Source: CAYMAX01 sp964388595 | GTDB taxonomy: Bacteria > Bacteroidota > Bacteroidia > Bacteroidales > UBA932 | Assembly (NCBI GenBank): GCA_964388595.1 | Contig: CAYMAX010000001.1 | Span: forward strand, 49,654 to 113,653 | DNA length: 64,000 nt | Direction: 5' to 3' | Part shown: positions 1 through 8,564 of the stretch, piece by piece | Layout: each line of letters starts with the position of its first letter | How positions within the stretch are numbered: the stretch's first letter is position 1 | Notes under the pieces: generated by a model | What the model was told of the DNA's origin: nothing | Database searches by the model: none | The model's input: only the letters and a program-made list of their open reading frames with translations | Translations under genes and position numbers: made by a program

Positions 1-109
1 TGGCGGCTTCCATAAGGAGAGCGTCGATGGTAATACTGCCGATATAATGAAGATTGGCCTGGGTGACAGTAACTCTGTGAATCTTGGATTTGATAATCTC
101 GAGGAGCAT
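1..109 (-). CDS. panD: Aspartate 1-decarboxylase proenzyme, partial
   Basis: PanD decarboxylates L-aspartate to beta-alanine, the substrate that PanC joins to pantoate in pantothenate (CoA precursor) synthesis. Only the first 36 codons are in the window and the gene runs off the left edge. The visible N-terminus contains the family pattern KSKIHR followed by YIGSITID. Gly24-Ser25 is the expected autocleavage site that produces the pyruvoyl cofactor on Ser25. The ATG is at 107-109, one base past the panC stop codon, so the two genes form a panC-panD operon. Identification is firm despite truncation. Confidence 0.95.
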   Translation of the reverse strand, partial: MLLEIIKSKIHRVTVTQANLHYIGSITIDALLMEAA

Positions 110-110
110 A

Positions 111-959
111 TTATTTGATTTTAATATTATCTATCAATCTCACCGTACCTTCGTACACAGCACAGGAGAGCTGCAGATGTTCTGCTTCTTCCCATTGTGA
201 GACAGGTTGCAAAGTTAGTGCATTTATTATTTCTACATACTCTGTCTTGAAAAAACTGACAGAATCTATTTCTCGGGTAATATATTTTATCGCGTCCGGG
301 ACACCCATCTTACCCATCAAGCCCGGTGCCTTGGATATGGTATGAAAAATATGAGGAGCTGCAGCCCTTTGCTGTGGAGTAAGTAACTGATTGCGAGAGC
401 TGAGGGCCAATCCGTCTTCTGCACGAGCTATAGGGCAGCGAACAATTGTGATATTGTAATTGAGATGTCGGGTAAAATATTCTATTATGGCAAGTTGTTG
501 AAAATCTTTCTCACCAAAATAGGCTTTTTCGGGACGCACAATGTCAAACAGGCGGGTAACTACTTGTGCCATCCCGTTGAAATGGCCCGGCCTGCGGGGA
601 CCTTCTCCATATTTATCTAAACCTCCCAGGTCGAAGATGGCAGTATCGCACCCTTTCCCGGCAGGATAAATGTCGATGACTCTCGGAGCAAAAATAATGG
701 AGACGCCATGACCTTCGAGGAAAGCACAATCTTGCTCCAATGTGCGAGGGTAGGTGTTAAAATCGTTTTGGTTGTTAAATTGGGTAGGGTTGACAAAATC
801 AGATACTACCACTGCATCACATTCTCTGACTGCACGGGTTATCAGTGAGAGGTGCCCTTGGTGAAGAGCACCCATCGTGGGTACGAGTCCCAATATGCAG
901 TTAGCGGATAGTTCTTTACGTGCGGCATCAAATTCCGCAAGTGTTTTGGCTATTATCAT
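111..959 (-). CDS. panC: Pantothenate synthetase
   Basis: PanC ligates D-pantoate and beta-alanine with ATP to give pantothenate in the cytoplasm. The 282-residue protein matches the usual family length. It has the nucleotidyl-transfer HxGH motif (His33, His36, within [10 protein letters not shown]), the GEKDFQQ segment around 149-154 and the SSRN motif at 187-190. A longer reading begins at a TTG at 980, but the ATG at 957-959 aligns with the normal family N-terminus. A minus-strand TAGGTTTG box at 978-985 lies 18 bases before this ATG, which would place the TTG upstream of the transcript start. It forms an operon with panD just downstream. Confidence 0.96.
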   Translation of the reverse strand: MIIAKTLAEFDAARKELSANCILGLVPTMGALHQGHLSLITRAVRECDAVVVSDFVNPTQFNNQNDFNTYPRTLEQDCAFLEGHGVSIIFAPRVIDIYPAGKGCDTAIFDLGGLDKYGEGPRRPGHFNGMAQVVTRLFDIVRPEKAYFGEKDFQQLAIIEYFTRHLNYNITIVRCPIARAEDGLALSSRNQLLTPQQRAAAPHIFHTISKAPGLMGKMGVPDAIKYITREIDSVSFFKTEYVEIINALTLQPVSQWEEAEHLQLSCAVYEGTVRLIDNIKIK

Positions 960-977
960 TGTTGTAGAAATTGGGGG

Positions 978-1014
978 CAAACCTACAAATTTTCATCGGT
1001 TTTACATACCTTTG
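978..1014. promoter_or_regulatory. Divergent -7 boxes between panC and the adenosine kinase-like gene
   Basis: A minus-strand TAGGTTTG (complement of 978-985) precedes panC, and a plus-strand TACCTTTG (1007-1014) precedes the kinase gene. Both match the Bacteroidetes -7 consensus TAnnTTTG. The -33 region of each would fall on or beside the box of the other, although neither has a clear TTTG there. Simultaneous polymerase binding may therefore be hindered; that is inference. Confidence 0.6.
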
Positions 1015-1038
1015 CATACAAATAATAATTTTCTACCT

Positions 1039-2040
1039 ATGAAATCAATTCTCGGGATAGGCAATGCCCTTACCGACATTTTGGCTCTTCTGCCCAATGA
1101 TAATTTTCTTGATCAGTTTCACCTCCCGAAGGGAAGTATGCAGCACGTAGATATGGAGACGGGAGACAAGATATGGCAAACCCTGAAGCCAATGGGGGTG
1201 CAATATGTAGCCGGAGGTTCTTCCGGTAATACCCTTACAGGCACAGCTGTGTTTGGGATGCCTTCTGCTTTCATAGGTAAAGTAGGAGATGATGAATTGG
1301 GTGCTCTGTACAAATCTGACCAGGAACGCAACGGCATCAAATCTAACCTTCTGAAGGGTGAGTCGGCATCGGGAAGAGCGATGGTTTTCATCACGGCACC
1401 CAATGCAGAGAGAACGTTTGCCGTGTATCTCGGAGCTGCCCTTGAGTTGGTGGCTGAAGATCTTAAACCTGAATATTTCAAAGGTTATGATTATTTTCAT
1501 ATAGAAGGTTATTTGGTGCAGAATCAGGAACTTTTACGTAAGGCAGTCGAGCTTGCCAAGGAAGCTGGCTGTATCATTTCATTGGATATGGCCTCTTACA
1601 ATGTGGTAGAATCCAACGATGCATTCCTTCACGACATAGTAGACAACTATGTTGATATCGTATTTGCCAATGAGACTGAAGCTGAGTCATTTACACGTCA
1701 TCTTCCCAGAGAAGCGGTAGATATTATAGCCAAGAGTTGTAAAATAGCTGTGGTGAAGATAGGTAAGGAGGGCTCTTATGTCCGCAGTGGAGATGAATTT
1801 CATTATATCGAAGCATGGCCGGCCAATACTATCGATGCGACCGGGGCAGGAGATATATATGCAGCAGGTTTTCTCTATGCACATTCACTCGGAATGCCCC
1901 TTAAAGTGTGTGGGGAGGTGGGGTCCATCATAGCAGCCAAAGTGGTCGAAGTTATCGGCCCCAAGATAGATATTCCCCGATGGAAAGACGCCAAACAGGA
2001 GATAAGAGAGCTTATTGCTGCTCAGAACACTTCAAAATGA
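1039..2040 (+). CDS. PfkB-family carbohydrate/nucleoside kinase, adenosine kinase-like
   Basis: This 333-residue protein is a ribokinase/PfkB-superfamily kinase and most resembles bacterial adenosine kinase-like proteins, which phosphorylate a nucleoside or sugar with ATP. The N-terminus MKSILGIGNALTDIL is the first strand of the fold, with a substrate-contacting Asp. The C-terminal PfkB signature DATGAGDIYAAGF places the anion hole and catalytic Asp at about residues 269-272. The reading frame extends upstream to 877, but the ATG at 1039 gives a normal family N-terminus and lies just after a TACCTTTG promoter box. It overlaps maf by ATGA, so the two are translationally coupled. The exact substrate cannot be fixed from sequence alone. 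Confidence 0.85.
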   Translation: MKSILGIGNALTDILALLPNDNFLDQFHLPKGSMQHVDMETGDKIWQTLKPMGVQYVAGGSSGNTLTGTAVFGMPSAFIGKVGDDELGALYKSDQERNGIKSNLLKGESASGRAMVFITAPNAERTFAVYLGAALELVAEDLKPEYFKGYDYFHIEGYLVQNQELLRKAVELAKEAGCIISLDMASYNVVESNDAFLHDIVDNYVDIVFANETEAESFTRHLPREAVDIIAKSCKIAVVKIGKEGSYVRSGDEFHYIEAWPANTIDATGAGDIYAAGFLYAHSLGMPLKVCGEVGSIIAAKVVEVIGPKIDIPRWKDAKQEIRELIAAQNTSK

Positions 2041-2660
2041 TCCTAAAAGAGCTGTTATCAGGTTATAAAGTGATTCTCGGTTCTGCCTCTCCAAGGAGAA
2101 GGGAGATACTGAAAGGCATTGACATAGACTTTGAAGTAGATGCCACCACCCATACCCCTGAGATTTATAATCCTTCCTCTTCTCACGAGGAGATAGCTCT
2201 CTCTCTTGCCATCCTTAAATCGGAGGGTTTTCACAGGGAACTTTGCCCGAAAGAGATACTCATTACTGCAGACACGATCGTTCTATGTCCCAATTCCACT
2301 GGCAATAAAGAGATTCTCGGCAAGCCAAAAGATAGAGAGGATGCATATCGGATGCTTCGCCTGTTATCAGGCAGGAGCCACAAAGTCGTGACAGGAGTCT
2401 GTCTGAGAGATGCCAGTAGAGAATACTCTTTTGCAGAGACTTCGACAGTAACTTTTCGAGAGATTACCGATGAAGAGATTTATTACTATATCGACCATTA
2501 TCAACCTTTTGACAAGGCAGGAGGCTACGGAATACAGGAATGGATAGGCCTCATCGCCATCTCTTCTATCGAGGGCTCTTATTTCAATATTGTAGGTCTT
2601 CCTGTTGAGAAGCTTTATGTCAGTTTGGTAAAGTTTATGACTCAGGAAGATGTTAATTGA
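2037..2660 (+). CDS. maf: Maf-like nucleoside triphosphate pyrophosphatase
   Basis: Maf proteins hydrolyse non-canonical or modified nucleoside triphosphates (and dTTP/UTP in the YhdE subgroup) to monophosphates, as house-cleaning enzymes. The 207-residue protein opens with the family signature LGSASPRRREIL near residues 13-24, followed by ADTIV, KPKDREDAYRML and SGRSHKVVTGV, and later by DKAGGYGIQEW. The start ATG at 2037 overlaps the stop of the upstream kinase gene by four bases (ATGA), which fixes it better than the longer frame starting at 1908. The pairing suggests nucleotide-pool maintenance; the precise substrate is not shown. Confidence 0.93.
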   Translation: MILKELLSGYKVILGSASPRRREILKGIDIDFEVDATTHTPEIYNPSSSHEEIALSLAILKSEGFHRELCPKEILITADTIVLCPNSTGNKEILGKPKDREDAYRMLRLLSGRSHKVVTGVCLRDASREYSFAETSTVTFREITDEEIYYYIDHYQPFDKAGGYGIQEWIGLIAISSIEGSYFNIVGLPVEKLYVSLVKFMTQEDVN

Positions 2661-2693
2661 GACAATTCTTTATCTTTACAAAAAAATACCATT

Positions 2694-3341
2694 ATGCGTA
2701 GATTATTTCTGATATCGACAATACTGATGATGAGCACATCATTCTGTATGTCCGGACAGAGCAAACACAAAAGAGATGCAGATTTTTTCCCGCGTAGTGA
2801 GATTTATCTTCAGTATGGAGCTCCTACTGTCATGGAGCTTGCCACCACGCTTAAAAACACATACAAATCGGCTTCAAGTCAGTCAGCCGGCAAGAGTGAC
2901 AACCACAAGTTTACCGGTGTTGCCTCTCTGGGATACAATTATTCCATCACAGAACAATTTGCTATTGGCATTTATGGCGGTGTGAGTTATGCTTCTGCAG
3001 ATATCTACATTACCAGATTTGAAGATCAGGAAATAGATCCCACTCTACTATACAGATCGGGGATTATAAGTTATACCGGACAGATAATGGCAGCCTGGAC
3101 TTACTTCCAGAGAGGAGCCATGGAATGTTCTTCTGCAGTCTATCTCGGTGTAAGTTACTGGGACGAATCTATTACTACTTACAACAAGAAATACACTATT
3201 CCTACAGCTTCTGACAAGCTCAAATTTGCATATCATATAAGTGCTGTCAAGTTTAGATACGGCGAGACCATCGGCGGGTTTGTCGAACTCGGATTTGGGT
3301 ACAGAGGTCTTGTGAATATAGGGATGTCGGTAAAGCTCTGA
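2694..3341 (+). CDS. Predicted outer-membrane beta-barrel protein, function unknown
   Basis: I do not recognise a named family for this 215-residue protein. Residues 1-21 form a typical signal peptide (Arg-Arg, hydrophobic core, likely cleavage before GQSKHK). The remainder has alternating strands with Gly/Tyr-rich turns such as GYNYSITEQFAIGIYGGV and ends in the aromatic/hydrophobic strand IGMSVKL. This pattern fits a small eight-stranded OmpW/OmpA-like barrel. A TATCTTTA sequence at 2671-2678, one base off the -7 consensus, sits 15 bases before the ATG. Its 3' end is 8 bases from the convergent deoxynucleoside kinase gene. Confidence 0.65.
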   Translation: MRRLFLISTILMMSTSFCMSGQSKHKRDADFFPRSEIYLQYGAPTVMELATTLKNTYKSASSQSAGKSDNHKFTGVASLGYNYSITEQFAIGIYGGVSYASADIYITRFEDQEIDPTLLYRSGIISYTGQIMAAWTYFQRGAMECSSAVYLGVSYWDESITTYNKKYTIPTASDKLKFAYHISAVKFRYGETIGGFVELGFGYRGLVNIGMSVKL

Positions 3342-3349
3342 TGTGTTAG

Positions 3350-3961
3350 TTAGAACAGACCGAAAAGTTGGGCATCTATCTTGTCTATGATGTCGTTCAA
3401 ATCTTTCTGATTGTCTTGAAAATTAATGCCGTCCACGTCGATAATCAATTTGGTGGAGCGGTATTCTTCTATCCACTTCTCATATCTCTCGTTGAGACCT
3501 TTAAGATAATCTATACGAATACTGTTTTCGTATTCCCTGCCACGTTTCTGAATCTGAGCCACCAAATTGGGAATGGATGACCTGAGATAGATAAGAAGGT
3601 CGGGAGCCTTTACGAGAGACATCATCAGGTTAAAGAGGGAACTGTAATTTTCGAAGTCTCGGGAATCCATCAGCCCCATATCGTGAAGATTGGGGGCGAA
3701 GATACGTGCATCTTCGTAGATGGTACGGTCCTGGATGATGACCTCTTTGGTCTTGCTAATGTCCACTACATCCTGGAAACGTTTGTTGAGGAAATAGATT
3801 TGGATATTAAAGGACCATCTCTGCATATCTGCATAGAAATCCGAAAGATAAGGGTTGAAGTCAACTGACTCGAAACGTGGTTCCCATCCATAATGTTTGG
3901 CAAGTAATCCAGTGAGTGTGGTCTTGCCGCTTCCGATATTTCCTGCAACTGCTATATGCAT
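3350..3961 (-). CDS. Deoxynucleoside kinase
   Basis: This 203-residue enzyme belongs to the deoxynucleoside kinase/thymidylate-kinase-like P-loop family and phosphorylates deoxynucleosides in the salvage route. The P-loop GNIGSGKT is at residues 7-14. The DRTIYEDARIFA segment matches the DRS/YEDA region that contacts the nucleoside, and a basic lid-like segment QKRGREYENSIR follows. The frame extends upstream to 4018, but the ATG at 3959-3961 gives the family-typical start MHIAVAGN. A minus-strand TAAATTTG box at 3986-3993 is 24 bases upstream. Whether dA, dG or dC is preferred cannot be told. Confidence 0.9.
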   Translation of the reverse strand: MHIAVAGNIGSGKTTLTGLLAKHYGWEPRFESVDFNPYLSDFYADMQRWSFNIQIYFLNKRFQDVVDISKTKEVIIQDRTIYEDARIFAPNLHDMGLMDSRDFENYSSLFNLMMSLVKAPDLLIYLRSSIPNLVAQIQKRGREYENSIRIDYLKGLNERYEKWIEEYRSTKLIIDVDGINFQDNQKDLNDIIDKIDAQLFGLF

Positions 3962-3985
3962 ATATAAATTGATTAAGTATGGTAG

Positions 3986-4014
3986 CAAATTTACAAACTC
4001 TTTTTGTAATTTTG
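3986..4014. promoter_or_regulatory. Divergent -7 boxes, deoxynucleoside kinase and MBL hydrolase
   Basis: The complement of 3986-3993 is TAAATTTG, reading toward the kinase. TAATTTTG at 4007-4014 reads toward the hydrolase, whose ATG follows after only five bases. With a Bacteroidetes transcription start a few bases past the -7 box, the hydrolase mRNA would be nearly leaderless. Confidence 0.55.
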
Positions 4015-4019
4015 TCACT

Positions 4020-4652
4020 ATGATTAAGACTTTTTATTTTAACGATTTGCGCACTTGCTGCTATCTCATTTATGATCAGACCAAAGAGTGTGCAATAGTT
4101 GATCCGGGGTGCTATTCGGAGAGTGAAAAAAACAGACTTGTGAAGTTTGTCGAAGATGAGGGATTGACACCGAAGATGATTCTCATCACCCATGGTCATT
4201 TTGACCACCTTATGGGGGTCGATTTTGTATCCAAACTATGGCATCTTCCCATCTATATGAATTCCCATGACCTTTCTCAATTGCGCAGGGCGGGGTCATA
4301 CGGAGGATATTTCGGATATAGTTACGAGCAGCCGTCAGACCATATTGTTGACCTCAAGGAGGGAGACATCATCTCTGTCGGGGATATCAGATTGAAAGTT
4401 TTTTGCACCCCGGGTCATTCACAGGGAGGAGTTGTTTTTTACAACGAAGCGGAAAAATATTTATTATCAGGTGATTCCCTTTTTCAGGGAAGCATTGGCA
4501 GGACTGACCTTCCTGAGGGTGACTTTGATACCCTTATCGAAAGCATTCGCACCAAAATCTTGAACCTTCCATCCGATACTACTGTCTATCCGGGGCATGG
4601 TCCACATACTTCCATTGCAGAAGAGATAGCTTCCAATCCATTTCTACATTGA
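4020..4652 (+). CDS. MBL-fold metallo-hydrolase, glyoxalase II-like
   Basis: This 210-residue protein is a metallo-beta-lactamase-fold hydrolase of the hydroxyacylglutathione hydrolase-like group, which hydrolyses thioesters or related bonds with a di-metal site. The first metal motif HGHFDH covers residues 58-63. Further ligand motifs are TPGHSQGG, SGDSLF and the C-terminal PGHGPHTS. There is no signal peptide, so it should be cytoplasmic. The start at 4020 gives MIKTFYFN and sits right after a TAATTTTG promoter box; the longer frame from 3897 would start inside the divergent gene. Its TGA shares a base with the uvrA ATG. The true substrate is unknown. Confidence 0.88.
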   Translation: MIKTFYFNDLRTCCYLIYDQTKECAIVDPGCYSESEKNRLVKFVEDEGLTPKMILITHGHFDHLMGVDFVSKLWHLPIYMNSHDLSQLRRAGSYGGYFGYSYEQPSDHIVDLKEGDIISVGDIRLKVFCTPGHSQGGVVFYNEAEKYLLSGDSLFQGSIGRTDLPEGDFDTLIESIRTKILNLPSDTTVYPGHGPHTSIAEEIASNPFLH

Positions 4653-7310
4653 TGGAATACATCGAAATATCACGGGCAGGCGTCCACAACCTCAAGGATA
4701 TATCGCTCAAGATACCGCGTCATCGCTTTGTAGTGATAACAGGACTTAGCGGCAGTGGCAAGTCGTCTCTTGCTTTTGATACCATCTTTGCAGAGGCTCA
4801 GAGAAGATATATGGATACTTTGAGTACCTATGCCAAACAGTATATCGGAGTGTTGGAACGTCCTCAAGTCGAAAGCATAAGCGGACTGAGTCCCACCATC
4901 GCCATAGAGCAGAAAAGCACCAACAGAAATCCCCGTTCTACCGTTGGGACCATTACTGAGATTTCAGACTTTCTCAGACTTTTATATGCCAGAGCGGCTA
5001 AAGCATATTCACCCGTCACAGGCAAGGAGATGGTTCGCTACAACGACAATGAGATAGTGGAGTTGATAATCAATAATTATTCGGGAAGAAAATGTATAAT
5101 TCTTTCTCCTTTGGTTAAAGGACGAAAGGGCAATTATAAAGAACTCTTCACGAGTATGATAAGAAGAGGCTATTCTCAAATGAGAATTGACGGGGCGATA
5201 TGTAATATCAATGATGTCTCTTCAGGTTTGGACAGATATAAGATCCATTTTATAGAACTTGTAGTGGACAAGCTTGTCCCCAAAGAGGCAGACAAGAAAA
5301 GGATAAGAGATTCAGTGATGACAGCTCTAAACTACGGCAAAGGTTTTCTGTCTGTTCTTGACACCGATAAAAATGTCGTATCTCATTATAGTAAACACTT
5401 TATTTGTCCCGAAAGCGGTATCTCATTTGCCGAGCCGGCACCCCACTCTTTTTCTTTCAATTCTCCTCAAGGTGCCTGTCCAAATTGTAAAGGATTGGGT
5501 ATGGTCTCTCAGGCTGACATCTCCAAAATCATTCCCGATGATAGCATCTCTATCGCAGACGGGGGGATAAAGCCATTGGGAGAGAAAAGAGAAAATCAAC
5601 TTTTTTCCATCCTTGAGGGAGTGGCCAGAAAATATGATTTTTCTCTGTTTGCCCCCATCAAAGAGATACCGGAAGATGCGATGAATCTCATTCTTTATGG
5701 GTCGGAAGACCTAATCAGAGTCAATACCATAGGTGGTCTCTCTCAGATGGTCACTTTCCAAGGGGTGATATCCCTGTTGGAGCATAAAATGAGTGAAAGC
5801 GATGATCTTTACGACAAGAAAGAACGCTTCTCTATCGAGACCATCTGTCCTGTGTGCCACGGAACAAGACTCAAAGAAGAATCATTATCTTTCAAGATAG
5901 CCGGGAAAAACATTTCAGAAGTTTCGTCTCTCGATATTAGAGAACTATATGACTGGATATGTGCACTTCCTGAAGAACTCGATCAAAAACAAAATATCAT
6001 AGCCGGAGATGTAGTCAAAGAGTTGAAAGAGAGAGTCAAATTCCTTATAGATGTTGGGCTTTCATATCTCTCGCTGAACCGCTCCACCAAAAGTCTTAGC
6101 GGAGGGGAGAGCCAGAGAATACGTCTTGCCACCCAGATAGGTTCCAAATTGGTAAATGTTCTCTATATCCTTGATGAACCGAGTATCGGTCTTCATTATT
6201 CTGACGAGAAGAAGTTGATAGATTCTCTTAAAATACTAAGAGACGAAGGCAACTCTGTGATAGTAGTGGAGCANNNNNNNNNNNNNNNNNNNNNNNNNNN
6301 NNNNNNNNNNNNNNNNNNNNNNNNNNNNNNNNNNNNNNNNNNNNNNNNNNNNNNNNNNNNNNNNNNNNNNNNNATTTGTCGGAATCAGCGGTGTGAGTGG
6401 AAGCGGTAAATCATCTCTTATCAACCAGACTCTTATGCCGGTGTTAAGTGCCCATTTTTACAGATCTCTCTATAATCATCTTCCCTATGACAGTATTGTG
6501 GGAATAAATAACATCGACAAGATGATAGAGATAGACCAGTCTCCCATAGGACGCTCTCCGCGCAGTAATCCCGCTACTTATCCGGGAGTATTATCAGATA
6601 TCCGCAGACTTTTCGCTGAGACTCCCGATGCCAAAATAAGGGGGTTCAATTCAGGTAAATTTTCATTTAACGTAAAAGGTGGCAGGTGCGAGATGTGCAA
6701 AGGAGCAGGTGTGGAGGTAATAGAGATGAACTTCCTTCCCTCTGTCAATGTCAAGTGCAAAGAGTGCAATGGCAAACGCTTTAAGAGGGATGTGCTCTCT
6801 GTCAAGTACAAAGGGAAAAACATCAATGATGTGTTGGAGATGACCATATCTCAGGCTACTGCCTTTTTTGAATCTATCCCTTCGATAGCTCAGAAGCTCA
6901 GGTCTTTGGATGAAGTGGGACTGGGATACATAAGGCTCGGACAGGCATCTACCACTCTCAGCGGTGGTGAGAATCAAAGAGTAAAGCTTGCTACCGAACT
7001 TTCCCGTAAAAGTACCGGGAATACTCTCTACATCCTTGATGAGCCCACTACCGGACTTCATTCACAAGATATCAAAGTGTTATTGGGAGTGCTTCGTAAG
7101 ATAGTTGACCAGGGCAATACCGTGGTCATCATAGAGCACAATCTTGACGTGCTAAAATCTGTCGATTATCTATTTGACATGGGACCCAAGGGGGGGAGAG
7201 AGGGTGGCTATATAGTGTCACAAGGCACGCCAGAAGAGGTGGCTATTGATCCAAAATCTGTAACGGGAGAGGGGCTTAGGCGAGTCCTAAAGATGGAATC
7301 TGAATCCTAA
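4652..7310 (+). CDS. uvrA: Excinuclease ABC subunit A, interrupted by an assembly gap
   Basis: UvrA is the damage-recognition ATPase of nucleotide excision repair. The left part has Walker A GLSGSGKS, the zinc region ending CPNCKGLGM, CPVCHGTRL, signature LSGGESQR and Walker B LYILDEPSIGLH. The right part has the second Walker A GVSGSGKS, the zinc finger CEMCKGAG...CKECNGKRF, signature LSGGENQR and LYILDEPTTGLH. The 100 Ns at 6274-6373 fall between the first ABC half and the second Walker A. The two parts lie in different frames as drawn, as expected when the N run is not the true length. The flanks give 541 and 311 codons, so about 88 residues are missing if the total is the usual 940. The first zinc finger lacks its second Cys (CPES), which I believe is common in this lineage. 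Confidence 0.95.
6274..6373. other. Assembly gap of 100 N
   Basis: Exactly 100 Ns interrupt uvrA; this is the conventional placeholder for a gap of unknown size. For the flanking uvrA frames to join, the true gap must be a multiple of three. Comparison with normal UvrA spacing suggests about 260-270 bases. Confidence 0.97.
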
Positions 7311-8564
7311 CTGAAGATTGAACTGAAAAGGCTGTTCGCTGCGGATGCTGTATGGCTGTCCGCAATCAAAGAAATATGTGCAACGCGGGTCGATGAAGAG
7401 CCCCATTGCTTTAATAAATCTGTATTCAAAACCGATACCTACATTTACAGACCACTGAACCGAAGGGATTGACTCACTTCTGGTAGTCTCTACATTGTTG
7501 AGGTTGGAGATCTGATAAGAGGCTTTGATGCCCTTTTCCATCATACCGCCGATGTTGGCATAAAAGAGAAGATGATCGGTGCGGATGATGTTGTAAATGA
7601 GGTCCACAGGAATGCCGATATAGTGAATGGATTGTTCGATATTACCCTGAAATGTCTTGTCAATGAGGGCTTCGTAACGACTGTATAGATATGTGTAATT
7701 GACGCCGATACCCACGGACATACGGTCTTTAAGGAAAGGATAATGAAGCTCAAGACCCACTGTCACAGGGAAGAAATGTCTTGGCTCTGAGATGGGGGTG
7801 ATGCCGTAGTTGGCATTTGCCCCTTTACCGGACGAGAAGCTTGGACTTGAAAAGTCGATTCGCCCACTCGAAAGGAGTGTGGAAAGGTCGGAAGAGAGAG
7901 ACACTATCATATCGTTGCTCTTTTTCACAGTTTCTTGAGCGATATAAGAATCTCCTCTTTCGGCTATTTGCTGGGAGATAGTCTTATATTGAGTCTCTTT
8001 GGTCTTTTCTTCGACATCCTGTGAAAGTGATGTGGCTTTGGCAGAAGATGTCGATTCAGTATTCTCCAATGAGGAAGTCTTGGTGACAGAAGCAATAATG
8101 GTGGAAGAATCGGAAGGGATAGTAGAAATGGAAGAGGAGGAGGATATGGGGGATGTGGAATGAGTAATAGTAGTCGAGGTAGAAGAGACAAGATTTGAAC
8201 GTGATGGAGAAGTCTCTGAAGGGGATACAAGGGTCTCTGAAAGGGATGTGGAGGTCTCTGAAGAAGAAGTGGAGGTCTCTGAAGTGGAAGCAGGAGCGGT
8301 AGTGGCCTCGGGCTGAACAGTAGAGACAGAGGCAACAGATTCGATAGTAGATGTGCTGCTGTCAAATGGATTGAGGATAAGGAACAATCCTAAAATGACT
8401 GCAGCGGCAGCTGCAGCAGAATAATATCCAACTCTTCTGTAGAGCTTGATTCTCCTTCTGCGAAGCAGACCGGCCTCTATATTGGTCCAAACGCTATCAT
8501 CGACCTCACATGAGTGAGAATCCATCAGCGACTTAATCTTTTCGTCAAATGTTCTATCGTTCAT
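7287..8564 (-). CDS. Membrane-anchored protein: cytoplasmic N-terminus, TM helix, Ser/Thr linker, C-terminal beta-barrel
   Basis: The 425-residue protein has four parts. Residues 1-45 are soluble and charged, with a VDDSVWTNIEAGL segment and a basic RRRRIKLYRR stretch. Residues 47-65 form one hydrophobic helix. Residues 68-183 are almost pure Ser/Thr/Ile/Val with four SETxxSx heptads at 95-122. Residues 262-425 are alternating strands ending QLGFRFHL, typical of an outer-membrane barrel of the PorT/OMP type. It starts within the last 11 bases of an ECF sigma factor gene, the position usually held by an anti-sigma factor. I infer that it tethers or senses for that sigma factor while the barrel sits in the outer membrane; no anti-sigma domain is proven. 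It overlaps the 3' end of uvrA by 24 bases. Confidence 0.7.
   Translation of the reverse strand: MNDRTFDEKIKSLMDSHSCEVDDSVWTNIEAGLLRRRRIKLYRRVGYYSAAAAAAVILGLFLILNPFDSSTSTIESVASVSTVQPEATTAPASTSETSTSSSETSTSLSETLVSPSETSPSRSNLVSSTSTTITHSTSPISSSSSISTIPSDSSTIIASVTKTSSLENTESTSSAKATSLSQDVEEKTKETQYKTISQQIAERGDSYIAQETVKKSNDMIVSLSSDLSTLLSSGRIDFSSPSFSSGKGANANYGITPISEPRHFFPVTVGLELHYPFLKDRMSVGIGVNYTYLYSRYEALIDKTFQGNIEQSIHYIGIPVDLIYNIIRTDHLLFYANIGGMMEKGIKASYQISNLNNVETTRSESIPSVQWSVNVGIGFEYRFIKAMGLFIDPRCTYFFDCGQPYSIRSEQPFQFNLQLGFRFHL
8199..8282 (-). repeat. Four 21-bp tandem repeats coding SETxxSx heptads
   Basis: The core GTCTCTGAA (plus strand) recurs at 8212, 8233, 8254 and 8275, exactly 21 bases apart. 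On the minus strand this codes four heptads, SETSTSS, SETSTSL, SETLVSP and SETSPSR, within the linker of the beta-barrel protein. An in-frame repeat like this could change copy number without breaking the gene. Confidence 0.85.

Noticed and set aside
3897..4019. N-terminal extension of the MBL hydrolase
   Set aside because: It overlaps the divergent kinase start and precedes the TAATTTTG box; the family N-terminus begins at 4020.
4652..7310. Two separate uvrA genes or a frameshifted pseudogene
   Set aside because: The break coincides exactly with the 100-N gap, both halves have intact motifs, and the two parts complement each other as one UvrA.
7964..8365. Leu/Pro-rich minus-strand frame opposite register in the Ser/Thr linker
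   Set aside because: It is a shifted reading of the Ser/Thr repeat and has no start context or family features.
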